Shown: positions 10,720-23,790 of the stretch, piece after piece | Layout: the number at the start of each line of letters is the position of its first letter | How positions within the stretch are numbered: position 1 is the stretch's first letter | NCBI GenBank assembly: GCA_019802505.1 | Contig: JAFMOC010000159.1 | Location: 617,501-681,500, forward strand | DNA from: Corydoras sp. C115 | Taxonomy: Eukaryota; Chordata; Actinopteri; Siluriformes; Callichthyidae | DNA: 64,000 nucleotides | Direction of reading: 5' to 3' | Made by a program: the position numbers and the translations under genes | The notes under the pieces: model-generated | Told to the model about the DNA's origin: nothing | Databases searched by the model: none | Seen by the model: only the letters and a program-made list of their open reading frames with translations

Positions 10720-11550
10720 GTCAGTGTGGTAATAGAACAATAAATAGTGTGCAAAAAAACTGAATAGGCAAATGTGTTTATATATTTATATGTATGTGTA
10801 AGTATGTGAGTGTCGACAGTGTCAATATTGAAGTGTCCGGTATTGGAGGTGATCTACAGTGTTCATAGTGCAAAAGTTAAAACAGTTAAAAAAAAAACTA
10901 TTTATTTGTCTTATTTGCCTTCTGGCTCCACTTTGAAAATTTAAGAGCCCAATGGCTCTCAAAACAAAGGATCTCTTAAGTCTGTCCGTAGAGCAGTTGA
11001 GCAATAGTAGACTGTCACTGAACTTGCTCCTTAGTTGCATAATGATGGTATGCAGTGGGTGACCATCATCATCCATGATGGAGAGCAGTATATTGAGTAA
11101 TGTAAAGTAAGAAGGTGATCTATTTTGCTTACAGTGCTTAGACACAGAGAAATATGTCCTCCACAATTAACCCATCCGTGCAGTGAAACACACATATACA
11201 CACACTGAGGGAAGTGAGCACACCTGCCTGGAGCAGAGGTCAGCCCTGTACATGGCGCCAGAGGAGCAATCGGGGTTAGGCACCTTGCTCAAGGGCACTT
11301 CAGCCACAGTACTTGGTCGGACCAGGAATCGAACCAGGGACCTTCAGGTTCCAAGGCTGGTTCCTTACCCACAAGCCTACGACTGCCTCCTCTCTGCCAC
11401 CTTAACCACAAGGTCCAGATCCACACCCAGCACTGACCCAGCATGACTAACTAGCTTGACAAGTCGCCTCTCATTGTTCTTTTTCATACTTCCTGACCAG
11501 CACACCACAGCATGGGAAAGAGAAGATGATAGACATATTAATGGATTGTT
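10720..11550 (-). mobile_element. LINE reverse transcriptase C-terminal relic, split by an S2 SINE
   Basis: On the minus strand: AVVCWSGSMKKNNERRLVKL and AGSVLGVDLDLVVKVAERR (11377-11510), then after the insertion SIMDDDGHPLHTIIMQLRSK and LLNCSTDRLKRSFV (10900-11090). This is the conserved end of a fish non-LTR element. The S2 SINE occupies 11168-11395. Confidence 0.7.
11168..11395 (-). mobile_element. S2 tRNA-derived SINE inserted in a LINE relic
   Basis: On the minus strand GGCAGTCGTAGGCTTGTGGG, then a B box (GGTTCGATTCC) and a tail TTTCACTGCACGGATGGGTTAAT. It splits the LINE coding remnant at 10.7-11.5 kb. Confidence 0.75.
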
Positions 11551-11575
11551 AATATGTGGAAAATGTAATATTAAT

Positions 11576-11902
11576 TTATTCATTTATTCATTATCTTACG
11601 CTGTATCCTGGGTCGCAGGGGGGTCCCCATGCCCATCCAGGAAAAAACCTTTCGGACGCTGGGCAGATACACCCAGGACAGGGCACAAATCTATCACTGG
11701 ACACTGACACACACTATATGGGGCAATTTAGTGCATTCAATTTACCTTGAATGCATGTCTTTGGACTGTGGGGAAAAAACCCTTAGGACTCAGAAGAACC
11801 TCACATGTATACAGGAGAACATGGAAACTGCATACATATTGGGATTCGAACCTGGAATCCCCATCGCTGACAGGCGAACGTGCTAAGCCACCATGACACC
11901 TG
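11576..11902 (-). mobile_element. S1 SINE, diverged
   Basis: TTCATTTATTCATTATCTTACGC to TGCTAAGCCACCATGACACC. Confidence 0.85.
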
Positions 11903-12408
11903 AAATGAAAAGTTACACTGTGTTTAGAACTTAAGAACTTAAATATTTGTCAGACGTTTTATTTTTTTGCTTGACTTGCTTAAATTGCTGACTAATTATT
12001 CATTCTTAATATATTATACAGAACTGCATACTCTGTGATTATTAATAATAAGTCTGGAAAGCTTTGTGTATACACTGTGCTTTTGTTTAAAAAGACAACT
12101 CAGAAACACTTTCAAGACATGTCTTCCAGACCGATGCAGATACACTGCGCAGACGTCTCTGAAATGTTTCTGTGCTTACTGGGTGCCAGCACGGCTCTCA
12201 GTAGGACCCTCCACTTATCTGTAAAGAACTCTTATGTAATACAAAGTGAACTATGTGCAATAATCTGTTGCTGTGCGATTTTGTTTCATTGTGCAATTCA
12301 AAGGCATTTATGATGAACGAAGACCTTTTTTTTAAGTGATAAAAAAGAAAAACAGATTTCATGTCATACAAAAAGTATTGTTCTTTGTTTTATATACATA
12401 TATAATTA

Positions 12409-12415
<7 letters not shown>

Positions 12416-12484
<69 letters not shown>
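12416..12484. repeat. (TA)n array, left part
   Basis: About 34 TA units directly abutting the tail of an S1 SINE. Confidence 0.95.
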
Positions 12485-13012
<528 letters not shown>

Positions 13013-13089
13013 TTCATAGATCCTTTTTTAAAAAAGTATTTTTTTTTAAATAATTGTTATAAAAAATAATTTAAATAAAATAATTCTCC

Positions 13090-13125
13090 CTAGTCTGGGT
13101 TTAGTTTCCATGTTCTCCCCGTGTC

Positions 13126-13163
<38 letters not shown>

Positions 13164-13526
13164 TGTGTGAGAGATTGTGAGCCCGGGAATAAATTGGCAC
13201 CCTGTCCTGGGTGTATCTGCCCAGATCCTAATTAAGCAGAAGATAATGAATGAATCATTTTTATTAAAATTAATTTTTTAAATCCCCCAAATCTGGGTGG
13301 ATTTTCCATGTTCTCCCCCTGTCCATGTGGGTTTCCTCCCACAGTCCAAAAACATGGATTCAAGGTAAATTGAATGCTCTAAATTGATCCATACATAGTG
13401 TGTTAGTGTTTGTATCTGTCTGAGTGAATGTGCCCAGCAAAGATAGGCACCCTGTCCTGGGTGTATCTGTCCATCACCGTTACCCTGGTAGAGGATTAAG
13501 CTGAAGAGAATTAATGAATACATTTT
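13090..13526 (+). mobile_element. Two S1 SINE fragments in tandem
   Basis: 13090-13256 (expanded (GT)n at 13131-13161) and 13286-13526; both start inside the body (CTGGGT..GTTTCCATG) and lack the tRNA head. Confidence 0.75.
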
Positions 13527-13623
13527 TAGATAATGTATAGTTTACTCTTTACTACTTGTGCAATATTGTTCATCTGCTGCTGTAACCAATTGAATTTCCC
13601 CATAGAGGGCCTAATAAAGTATA

Positions 13624-13752
13624 CGGGGCAGTTGTAGGTTTGTGGTTAAGGAAATAGCCTTGCGACATGAAGGTCTGTGGTCCCCCTATGTGACTAAGTA
13701 CTTTGGCTGAAATGCCCTTGAGCAAGGTGCAAAACCCCATTGCTCAAAACAT
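13624..13752 (+). mobile_element. S2 tRNA-derived SINE, 3' truncated
   Basis: GGGGCAGTTGTAGGTTTGTG to GAGCAAGGTGCAAAACCCC. Confidence 0.65.
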
Positions 13753-13855
13753 TATGCTTCTGAGCAAAATAGAACATGCTTCTGAAAAAAAGGGTGTTTT
13801 GAGTTTTTTCTTAAAGATGCCGAATTCAACCCACGACACGACGATTTTGTTTATT

Positions 13856-13994
13856 TAATTTACCTTGAATCCATGTTTTTGGACTATGGGAGTAAATTAG
13901 AGACTCTGGAAGAAACCCACACAGACACGGGGAGAACATAAAAACCCAGATTGGGATTCGAACATACTAACCACTAAGCCACCGTGACGCCCTG
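13856..13994 (-). mobile_element. S1 SINE, 5' part
   Basis: ATTTACCTTGAATCCATGTTTTTGG to ACTAAGCCACCGTGACGCC. Confidence 0.8.
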
Positions 13995-14716
13995 TGTGTA
14001 AAAAAATTATTTCAATATTCTAGACACAGCCAAATAAAATACCACTGAGCTTTTTTGTTTTGTCTATAAATGCTATCATCTATTTCATTTATTAATGTGG
14101 TGAAAAAAACATTTAAGACAAGTCAAAGGCATTTAAAAACTTTTATTACAAAGTATCTAAAGAATATAAAGACTAGGACTCTGCCAAAGAATGTTAATAT
14201 GGGCATGGAGCAAAGTTATGAGATATGGAATTGGTATTTATTCAGGAATATTTTTCTTCAGCCACGTCTCATAAATCATATATTCTGAGTCAGCAGGTAG
14301 GCACAGTATTGGATGAACTAATAAATATACTTTATTGTTGGCTCATAAAATCAAACAAGTGGAATTGCTGGCAAGATTGTAGTTTTCATATATCAAGATG
14401 AAAAATAAAGGTGTATTCACAAGTTATATGATATTGCTAAAAATGCTGAATGTAATACTATCTTAATAGCTCATGGGAATTATAATCAGGCAAATGATTT
14501 AAAAGCTTTAACCCTAAATCTGCAGCAAAACAATAAAATGAGTGTGTCCTCTAAAATAGTTGTGACGGAGTAGACAGACAAGTTAAAGGGGTGGTCATGA
14601 AACTAAACATTAAACAAGTGTCCTGGGAACTGCAAACACTTTCACTGTGTAATGTTAGAATGTCACCTGCAATCTGGTTTTAATCCAGCCTAACACAACC
14701 CTACTAACTGAAGAAA

Positions 14717-14717
<1 letters not shown>

Positions 14718-14751
<34 letters not shown>

Positions 14752-14762
14752 CAACAACAACT

Positions 14763-14825
<63 letters not shown>

Positions 14826-14835
14826 ACACACACAC
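14718..14835. repeat. (CA)n, (CAA)n and (TA)n compound microsatellite
   Basis: CA block 14719-14749, CAACAACAACAA, TA block 14765-14817, then ACACACAC. Confidence 0.9.
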
Positions 14836-14876
14836 AAACATATATATAGTGCCCTTAAATATGTATTTACTTTATA

Positions 14877-15223
14877 TTCATTCATTCATTACCTTTCCAT
14901 TAATCACAACCACCCCCCACGACACTAGAGACTAGGGGGCTCCCTATGCCCATCGAGTGAAGAAAGTTTCAGATGCTGGGCAGAAACACCCAGGACAGGG
15001 TGCCAATCTATCGCTAGGCACACTTACTAACAAAGACACATTATATGGGGAAATGTAAATCATTCAGTTCACCTTAAATCCATGTTTTTGGACTGTGAGA
15101 GGAAACCGGAGATCCTGGAGGAAACCCATGAAGACGGGGAGAACATGGAAACTCCACCCAGATTGAGATTCGAACCTGAAATCCCCATCACTGTGAGGCC
15201 AACGTACTAACCATTAAGCCTCT
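14877..15223 (-). mobile_element. S1 SINE, old copy
   Basis: TTCATTCATTCATTACCTTTCC to GTACTAACCATTAAGCCTC, many substitutions. Confidence 0.85.
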
Positions 15224-15224
15224 G

Positions 15225-16095
15225 CCTTATGTAATATATAGTAATTGTATAAATATCATGAAATAAAAGGTATCTAAGAGCTCAAACTTCCTTATATTCT
15301 ACGTGAAACAATTTCAATGGTGCTTTGTGTTGTAATAGCATAATTTTTCTCATTTATTTTAGAATTTATATCACAGTACACTAACATATTCATATATATT
15401 TAGTGTATTAACATATTTTCAACACTTAAATACAGTATAAAAGCTAAAATAACCATATTTTATCTTTGGGTGCATCATAATTGTGTAAGTCAGTTGATGA
15501 AGATAATGATTTTGAGAATATTTTTGAACGCATTGGTTACAAATGTTTTAAGCGTACAACAGTTAGCAGTATTTAAGGAAATAAAAATTGGTACCTACGA
15601 TCTTGGTCTCCCGTACAATGCACTTCCAAATCCCCAGTTAAAGGTCTTTGCAATGTTACAGATTTCTTTTTAGTTGCTATTCTCGAATGTCAAAAGACAT
15701 TGTTGTCACTTCCCAGTTTTTTAAACAAAGGCTGTCCTAATAAACTGCTTAACTACAGTATGTTTTCATTTATTATTGCTAGAACAGCACTGTGTCAAAG
15801 CTCAAACTCTGCCTACTTCCTAATTACTCTGCTTTAACCTTTTTAACTGTTTATCTTATTTGTTTTCTTTAGCGGTAGCACCAGCTTGTCATCCGTAACA
15901 CTGCCAGAGCACTACAGCAAAGACCTTATAAAGGATTTAAGGGATTGTTAACTTAACTTTTTTCATCACCACACACTTGATTTAGGTTAATAGACAGAAA
16001 GCTGTGCGTCTATTGGAGCAGTTACAACAAAGACAGATGAGACCATTCAGATTTCAGTGAATTGAATCAATTTTTGGAAAAATGGACCCACAATC
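15225..16095. other. AT-rich stretch with no recognised feature
   Basis: I see no coding region, tandem array or known element here; a short plus-strand frame (15470-15673) resembles nothing I know. Confidence 0.5.
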
Positions 16096-16099
16096 ATTA

Positions 16100-16150
16100 T
16101 TTATTCATTCATTCATCTGCCATTTAATCCTCCAAAAAGGTCATGGGGGA
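16100..16150 (-). mobile_element. S1 SINE 3' tip
   Basis: TTCATTCATTCATCTGCCATTTAATCCTCC...GGTCATGGGGG. Confidence 0.55.
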
Positions 16151-16249
16151 GTGTCATCCAAATAGCATTATGATTTCAAATGATTAATGGGGTGTTTAAT
16201 TAGTTAATAACTGCTATAAAACATTTTGGACATTATAATGTTTTTTAAA

Positions 16250-16520
16250 CGGGAGGTCGGGTGGCTTAGTGGTTAGCATGTTCACCTTTCAGCGCTGAGG
16301 ATCCAGATTCGAACCCTAATCAGGGTGGAGTTTTCATGTTCTCCCTGTGTCCACATGGGCTTCCTCCAGTTTCCTCCAACAGTCCAATACCATGGATTTA
16401 CGGCAAAATGAATTCTTTAAATTTTCCCAAATAGAGTGTGTGTTTATGTGTGTGTGTGTGTGTGTGCCCAGCGAAGGATTGGTGCCCTGTCCCAGCGCCC
16501 AAGACATTCCCCCCTGGGAG
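16250..16520 (+). mobile_element. S1 SINE, 3' truncated
   Basis: GGAGGTCGGGTGGCTTAGTGG to GACATTCCCCCCTGGGAG. Confidence 0.85.
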
Positions 16521-16560
16521 TAATTTAACAAGATTAATTTACTCGCTATATACTTTTGCA

Positions 16561-16889
16561 GGCGGCACGGTGGCTTAGTGGTTAGCACGTTTGTCTCTCA
16601 GCACTAGGGATTCCCGGTTCGAATCCCCATCTGGTTGGAGTTTCCATGTTCTCCCCGTGTCTGCGTGGGTTTCCTCCGGGTTCTCCGGTTTCCTCCTACA
16701 GTCCAAAAACATGGATCAAGTCAATTGAATTCTCAAAATTGCCCATATAGAGTGTGTCTGTGTGAGTGAGTGTGTGCCCAGTGATGGATTGGCTTCCTTT
16801 CCTGGCGCCTGAGACGTTCCCCCCTGGATGGGCATGGGGAACCCCACCGTGTCCCTAATAGAGGATAAAGCGGGAGATAATGAATGAAT
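16561..16889 (+). mobile_element. S1 SINE, full length
   Basis: GGCGGCACGGTGGCTTAGTGG to GGGAGATAATGAATGAAT. It has subfamily A diagnostic bases. Confidence 0.92.
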
Positions 16890-16930
16890 ATACTTTTGCT
16901 TGGTTCATGTACATGTGTTTATTTTTATTA

Positions 16931-16985
16931 TCCATCCATCCATTATCTTTCTCTTTATCCTCTACTAGGGACTGGGGTCGCAGGT
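16931..16985 (-). mobile_element. S1 SINE 3' tip
   Basis: ATCCATCCATCCATTATCTTTCTC...GGGTCGCAGG. Confidence 0.6.
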
Positions 16986-17168
16986 TTTATGGAGTCTAAA
17001 GACAGGGCTCTTCTAATGTTCTCATTCAGCCAATTCCATTTTAGAGTGGCATAGTGGCTAAAGTTTTTATTTATTTCAGATGACTCTACATTCCAAAATT
17101 TCTTTTCCCTCGAGAATACTACTCTATTATAACATGTCAAACACCACATAATTTTCAGAATATCTTCA

Positions 17169-17744
17169 TTCATTTATTCATTCATTATCTTCCGCTTTAT
17201 CCTCTACTAGGCAGGGGGGAGAATATTTCGGGCGCTGGGCAGATACACCCAGGACAGGGCACCAATCTATCGCTGGGCACACACTCACTCACACAGACAA
17301 ACAGACTCTATATGGGGCAATTTGAAGAACTCAACTGACCTTGATCCATGTTTTTGGACTGTGGGAGGAAACCGGAGATCCCGGAGGAAACCCACGCGTG
17401 CCGCCCCATTTTTATTATATTTATTATTTTTTTACATTGATTTTTTACATTGCTGGATGGACATGTGGAACATATACAAAGGTTCAAATCCCAATTTTGG
17501 TTGAGTTTCCGAGGCTTCGGTTGCCTCCCACAGTCCAAAAACATGAATTCAAGGGGAATTGAATGCTGTAAATTGCCATATAGCATGTATTTGTGTGTGT
17601 GTGTGATTGTGTGAGTGAGTGTAACCAGTGAGTTATTGGCGCCATGTCCTGAGTGTGTCTGCCCAGCGCCGGAAACCATCTCCTTTGGAGGGGAATGGTA
17701 GACCCTATTAGAGGGTTAAGTAGAAGGTACTGAATGAATGAATG
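17169..17744. mobile_element. Two S1 SINE pieces in inverted orientation
   Basis: Minus copy 17169-17406 (internal deletion just before GTGCCGCCCC) and plus fragment 17484-17744, ending GTACTGAATGAATGAATG. Confidence 0.8.
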
Positions 17745-17756
17745 ATTTTGTTCAAA

Positions 17757-18330
17757 TATAAAGGACAATCGCGCCACCAGCCCTGATTTCATTGACTTTG
17801 GTTCTGCAGGTAATTTTATTGATGCTGATGGTTCAACCCACTGTTGAATTTTTAGTTTTGCCACTCTTCAACACACTTTGCATTGCAGACTCTTAACGTC
17901 TACATCCTGGTTCTGTATCTTAGGTCACTTCACCTTTACGTCAGCAAACTTCATGAGGAAACTATTACACTCATTTTGTCTCCATCCTCTCCTATCATTC
18001 TCAGTATGTCCTGGCTACCACATCACAATCTCATAATATCTTAAATGGAGGGTGGGAACCGTTACTGGTCATCCCATTGTTATTTTTGTATTGATATCCT
18101 CAACTTTGACTACTCTTGATCTCGAGTTCACGAGCAAAGTGTAAACTTCCTGTCATTGTCTTCAGAATATTTCTGGGTTGTCAAGGTTTTTAGTTTACAG
18201 TCCTCCTTTTCCTTACCCCCACATCGCCAAATGACAGCAATTTTAATCTTATTGAAGGAGCTGAGCTTTCTCTAAGGGTGGAAAAAAAGAACTTCATGAT
18301 CTTGCATGTGCTTTTGTTAAGGAACGACCT
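17757..18330 (+). mobile_element. Ty3/gypsy retrotransposon pol relic (protease to start of RT)
   Basis: Plus-strand frames give FGSAGNFIDAD (retroviral-type aspartic protease active-site region), then in another frame LHEETITLILSPSSP, MSWLPHHNLIIS and MEGGNRYWSSHC, SEYFWVVKVFS and LPPHR, the order seen in fish gypsy pol between protease and reverse transcriptase. Frameshifts and stops break it. It ends where an L2-type LINE tail begins. Confidence 0.6.
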
Positions 18331-18332
18331 GT

Positions 18333-18790
18333 GCATTTTAGAGTTTATTTTAATTTTCTTTTATTTGTTTTTAAATCTTTAAATGGACTTGCCCTGCCTT
18401 ACCTTGCTGAGCTCCTCCATCTGCATGCACCCGCACAGTACCTTAGGTCAACCGATTAGCTGCTTCTGGAGGTACCAAGGTCCAAGTTTAAGCTCAGAGA
18501 GGAGTGGAACAACCTAAGCTTTGGAAAAACCTACCACTATATATTACACATACCTTTTCACTGTCCACTTTCAAATCTAATCTTAAAGCCAATTTTTACT
18601 TTTAATACCTGATTTTAATTTGGTTTTATTGGTTTAATTCGATTTAATATTTTATTGCTTATTTTGTTTTCTTGTTTTTTATAAATTATGTTTAAGTTAA
18701 TTATGTTTATGTCAAGTTCAACACTGTATAGCAGCCATTATTGTTTTTAAAGTGCTTTATAAATAAAATTAAGTTGAGTTGAGTTGACCC
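18333..18790 (+). mobile_element. L2-clade LINE 3' end
   Basis: Encodes FVFKSLNGLALPYLAELLHL, then LLLEVPRSKFKLREEWNNL, the C-terminus of L2-type reverse transcriptases, then an AT-rich 3' UTR, AAAGTGCTTTATAAATAAAA and a (TTGAG)n tail at 18771-18787. 5' truncated, as usual for LINEs. Confidence 0.75.
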
Positions 18791-19127
18791 CACAGGATGA
18801 GATCTTGCATGGTGCCCCAAATCGAGGGAGATTAGCAATGGTCTTGTATGTCTTCCTTTTTAATACAATTGCTCCCACAGTCATAGATTATAGATTATCA
18901 CTTCCCAGTCAGGTGCAGGTCTTTTTCTTGGTGTCCTTCGATAGCTCTTTGGTCTTAGCCATGGTTGAATTTGGAGTCTTGAGTTTGAGGTGCTCAACAG
19001 ATGTCTTTTTTAAAGATAACAAGGTCAAACAGGTTCCATTAATCTAGTAACGATTGGAGGACAGAAGAGCTTTTTAAAGAAGAAGTTACAGGTCTGTAAA
19101 TCTTACTAGTTTGTTATTTACCTAATA

Positions 19128-19820
19128 TATTCATTCATTCATTCATTCATTCATTATCTCCCGCTTTATCCTCTATTAGGGTCGCGGTGGGGTTCCCCAT
19201 GCCCATCCAGGGGAGAACGTCTCGGGCGCTGGGCAGATAGACCCAGGACAGGGCGCCAATCCATCGCTGGACACACACTCACTCACACAGACACACTCTA
19301 TATGGGGCAATTTTGAGAATTCAATTGACTTGATCCATGTTTTTTGGACTGTGGGAGGAAACCGGAGAACCCGGAGGAAACCCACGCAGACACGGGGAGA
19401 ACATCGAAACTCCACCCAGATGGGGATTCGAACCGGGAATCCCTAACGCTGAGAGGCGAACGTGCTAACCACTAAGCCACCTTGCCGCCAGATTTTGAAT
19501 TCTATTTAAAATTTTCCTAGTTTTTTAATGCCCATCTAGGGGAGAACGTTTCGGGCGCTGGGCAGATAAACCCAGGACAGGGCGCCAACCTATCGCTGGG
19601 CACACACTCACTCACACACACACACACTCTATATGGGGCAATTTAGAGAACTCGATTGATTTGATCCATGTTTTTGGACTGTTGGAGGAAACCGGAGAAC
19701 CCGGAGGAAACCCACACGAACACGGGGAGAACATGGATACTCCACCCAGATGGGGATTCAAACCGGGAATCCCTAGCTCTGAGAGGCGAACGTGCTAACC
19801 AGTAAGCCACCGTGCCGTCA
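19128..19820 (-). mobile_element. S1 SINE and a tandem-duplicated partial copy
   Basis: Full copy 19128-19490 and partial copy 19530-19820. Both are followed by the same 38-bp flank GATTTTGAATTCTATTTAAA... (19491-19529 and 19820-19857). Confidence 0.9.
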
Positions 19821-20242
19821 GATTTTGAATTCTATTTAAATTTTTCCTAGTTTTTTAAATCTCTTCTAATGACTACATACCTTTTTCATCTTTCTTCTAA
19901 TGTATCTGCTGCTGAGAATGTGAATTTACCCCATTGTGTAACAAATAAAGGTTTATCTTATCTTTAAAAAATAAAAAGACACTTCCCACCTGATTTTTTT
20001 GGCTTTACCTTCTTTGTGTCTAACATTGGAACAGTTTTACAAACCCACCTCATAACGATTGCACGTGTTGGGCATCCTTGGGTGATTAGCATGAACCTAC
20101 TGGTGGGACTTGCTTAAAACAGATGTCCAATACTTTGTCTCTTTTTGCTCCATGTGCAATTCAAGTAAAGCTTTACGTACTGACAAACCGGGACAGCTAC
20201 TGGTCACTTCTCATAATCAATCCACTTTTATGTTGCATTTGA

Positions 20243-20455
20243 CTTTACATTACATTTGGTCATTTAGCAGACACTTTTATCCAAAGTGACTTACAAGGTG
20301 AGCACAGGGTTAATCACAACATCCCTGGAGCAATGAGGGTTAAGGGTCTTGCTCAAGGACCCACACTGGTAACTTCAGTGGACCTGGGATTTGAACCCCC
20401 AACCTTCAGATTGATACCCCAACGCCCCACCACTGAGCTACCTTGCCCAGACTTT
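20243..20455 (-). mobile_element. S3 (V-SINE-like) SINE, full length
   Basis: The tail TTTACATTACATTTGGTCATTTAGCAGAC to the reversed tRNA head ending CACTGAGCTACC. Best-preserved minus-strand copy. Confidence 0.75.
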
Positions 20456-20889
20456 GTTTCAGATTTGCCCTAACCTGATGGTTTCACCACTAAAATCACC
20501 TTCATTAACCGCTTTTCACAAGCAATTAAATTTTCATTCTTACAGGTATTGCTTCCCAATATTTGGGATTTCAGAACACAGGGCCTCAGACCAGGGCCAA
20601 CAATTTTCTTGATTTCAGTGTTGAAATCTTAAAAAAATTGGAACCGCTGTGAGGCTTGAAAATAACGTGCAATTTGAATGTGCAAATTATGAACTAAAAA
20701 AAATGTCAAACACTTTAGCTTCTGATAATCGCACTGACTGCACTTAATTCACTACTGTGTGGGCAGAAATCGCATTTTGGTCCATTTAAGGTCTACAATC
20801 ATACTGAAGACAAATAATGTGGACGAGGTTTTATGAGGTATTCATCACCACATTTATTTTAAGTGCTGGCCCCACTCCCTCAAATTTCA

Positions 20890-21422
20890 CGCTTACTCAA
20901 ACAGTCACACACACACACAAACACACACTATATGGGGAATTTGAAAAAAATTCAATTCACCTTGAATTAGGAAACTGGAAAACCAGGCTGGAACCCATGC
21001 AGACACAGGGAGAACATGGAAACTCCACCCAGAACGAGATTCAAACCTGGATCCCTAGCTCTGAGAGGTGAACATGCTAACCACAAAGCCACCATGCTGC
21101 TCCATCCATCCATCCATCCATCCATTATCGTCCGCTTCATCCAGGGGAGAACGTTTCGGGCGCTGGGCAGATACACCAAGGACAGGGTGCCAATTTATCG
21201 CTGGGCACACACTCACTCACACAGACACACTCTATATGGGGCAATTTGGAGAATTCAATTAACTTGATCCATGTTTTTGGATTGTGGTAGGAAACCGGAG
21301 AACCCGGAGGAAACCCACGCAGACACGGTGAGAACATGTAAACTCCACACAGATTGGGATTCGAACCGGGAATCCCTAGCGCTGAGAGGAGAACGTGCTA
21401 ACCAATAAGCCACCGTGCCGTC
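20890..21422 (-). mobile_element. Two S1 SINEs in tandem
   Basis: 20890-21102 (tail missing) and 21103-21422. The second has a diagnostic deletion (TCCGCTTCATCCAGGGG) shared with the copy at 25257. Confidence 0.85.
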
Positions 21423-21447
21423 CACTATACGTTATTATTATAATATT

Positions 21448-21794
21448 CATTCATTCATTATCTCCGCTTTATCCTCTATTAGGGTCGCGGTGGGGTTCCC
21501 TATGCCCATCCAGGGGAGAACGTCTCGGGCGCTGGGCAGATAGACCCAGGACAGGGCGCCAATCCATCGCTGGGTACACACTCACTCACACAGACACACT
21601 CTACATGGGGCAATCTTGAGAATTCAATTGACTTGATCTATGTTTTTGGACTGTGGGAGGAAACCGGAGAACCCGGAGGAAACCCACGCGGACACGGGGA
21701 GAACATGGAAACTCCACCCAGATGGGGATTCGAACCGGGAATCCCTAGTGCTGAGAGGCGAATGTGCCTAACCACTAAGCCACCGTGCCGCCCC
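21448..21794 (-). mobile_element. S1 SINE, full length, with empty-site paralogue
   Basis: Exact 12-bp target duplication TATTATAATATT at 21436-21447 and 21795-21806. The duplicated block at 25.55 kb shows the site without the insertion (25554-25565). Confidence 0.95.
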
Positions 21795-22854
21795 TATTAT
21801 AATATTAATATTGTAATTATTATTATTATTATTAGTGTTTTTTTTCCAAAAAACAAGTGCGTTCACGAGTTGCTTCATTTATCACAAGAAGTTTTAGTTA
21901 TTTAAGGGAAAACTGAACAATAAAAATATATGTTTTATCATGCAATCATTTGATACGTAGCTTAATATATACACAGGATTATATCACTGTCTGTTGTAGA
22001 TGTTTCATAAGAAGGAAAACTCAGAAGGAAGGAAAACACTTATACTTGTGAAAATTGTTATGGGGGGGGGTTGATTCATGGAACATTGGGAACAAAATCA
22101 CAGTGATAACATCATCTGATGTTGAGTTAAGATGGTTTATTATGACCACACAAGTTGTGCTATGATAAAAAAAAGCCTATAAAAGGAGTGGAGTGAATGA
22201 CATTGTTAATGCAAACATGGGCGCGATGCTAATCTTGCAATTTTAATGAAAGCAATTCTCATAACATCCCGTCCAAAGGGAAATATTTGTTGTTCTGTAT
22301 GGCTTAGTAAGTTTATAATGCAGTTCCTTTTCGTGTAACAGCCTGCTAATCCTAAATATATTGTGATGGTTCGAAAGAGTCAGGACTTTTTTAAACAAAG
22401 TCTAGAAAGGAAAAAATAAGGAAAAACAAGGAAGTTCAAAATCCCGGGAGAAAAAAGAAAAAAACATCCCAGACCCTCTCAAGCAAAACATTCGGCCGCA
22501 ATCTTGATGGAAGTCGACTCTCTTTCTAATATGAAGGATACCATGTTTATGACTTTCTTCCTAATTTCTTTTAGATGGACTGATTACATGTGGAGAGGTT
22601 TATCAAAGAGAAATTTTAGCACTCCTACCTTTTAAAATTGCAAGTAGTTGATTTAGCAAAATTGTGGAATAATGAAAACATAACAAGACAAAAATAAAAA
22701 CTGAAATACTACTAAAGAGAAAAAGTAACAGTACAGTATGTTTAAAGAAATTCTAATGAATGTGCGACAAGGTCGCAGTAAATTAAGTGACTTAAGTGTC
22801 AATAGAAAAAATATGTATGAAATATAATAAATAAATAGAATGTACTGTGGGCGG

Positions 22855-23296
22855 TAGAGCTGTGCGTACCAAAATTTTGGTATCGTGATACCTTACAGGG
22901 GGTGTCAATATTCGATACCGATAAATATTTAAGCTTATGATTCCAAAAGACCTAGTATAGAATCCCCAAACATTGTAGGTGAAACAAAATAATGTATCCC
23001 AATCAACATCTTTGTTTAGAAACAATGGAACAGCGGCTTTAACGTGAGGAAAATATATATTTTTTGAGGTACAAAAGGAGAAACGACAATTATAAAGTCA
23101 AAATGCTCCCCTCACTAGACAGTTTTTTCTTTGTTTCTTTTTTTCAAATAGAATTGTTCTTAGGCAAAACAATAAAAAGGAATTTTCACACACAAAAAAA
23201 CTTGGAGTATCGATATTTTTACGCAAGTATTGTTCAATACCAATACCAGCGTTGGTATCGATATTATCGATATTTGTATCGATCCGCACAGCTCTA
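22855..23296 (+). mobile_element. hAT-type MITE, family 1 copy A (TAGAGCTGTGCG ends)
   Basis: Inverted ends TAGAGCTGTGCG / CGCACAGCTCTA; exact 8-bp target duplication GTGGGCGG at 22847-22854 and 23297-23304, diagnostic of hAT. There are subterminal runs of ATCGATA-type repeats and no coding capacity. The insertion lies in the first bases of an S1 SINE head. Confidence 0.85.
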
Positions 23297-23298
23297 GT

Positions 23299-23658
23299 GG
23301 GCGGCACGGTGGCTTAGTGGTTAGCACATTCGCCTCTCAGTGCTAGGGATTCCTGGTTCGAATCCCCATCTAGGTGGAGTTTCCATGTTCTCCCCGTGTC
23401 CGCGTGTGTTTCCTCCGGGTTCTCCGGTTTCCGCCCACAGTCCAAAAACATGGATCAAGTCAATTGAGTTCTTCAAATTGCCCCATATAGTGTGTGTATG
23501 TCTGTGTGAGTGAGTGTGTGCCCAGCGATAGATTGGCGCCCTGTCCTGGGTCTATCTGCCCTGCGCCCGAAACGTTCTCCCCTGGATGGGCATGGGGAAC
23601 CCCCCCGCGACCCTAATAGAGGACAAAGCGGAAGATAATGAATGAATGAATGAATGAA
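23299..23658 (+). mobile_element. S1 SINE, head interrupted by a hAT MITE
   Basis: GGGCGGCACGG follows the hAT target duplication; tail GATAATG(AATG)n. Subfamily B bases (GAAACG, CCCCGCG, GGAAGATAATG). Confidence 0.92.
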
Positions 23659-23790
23659 TGGAAAAAGAATTAGCTATTTTATAATATAATATTTTAGCTT
23701 TTTTGTTACTGTAAAACCTGTATTTTTTTTTATCTGAATTGTATTTGATGCACAAAAAAGTGCAAAAGAAAATTTATATATATATAAATA

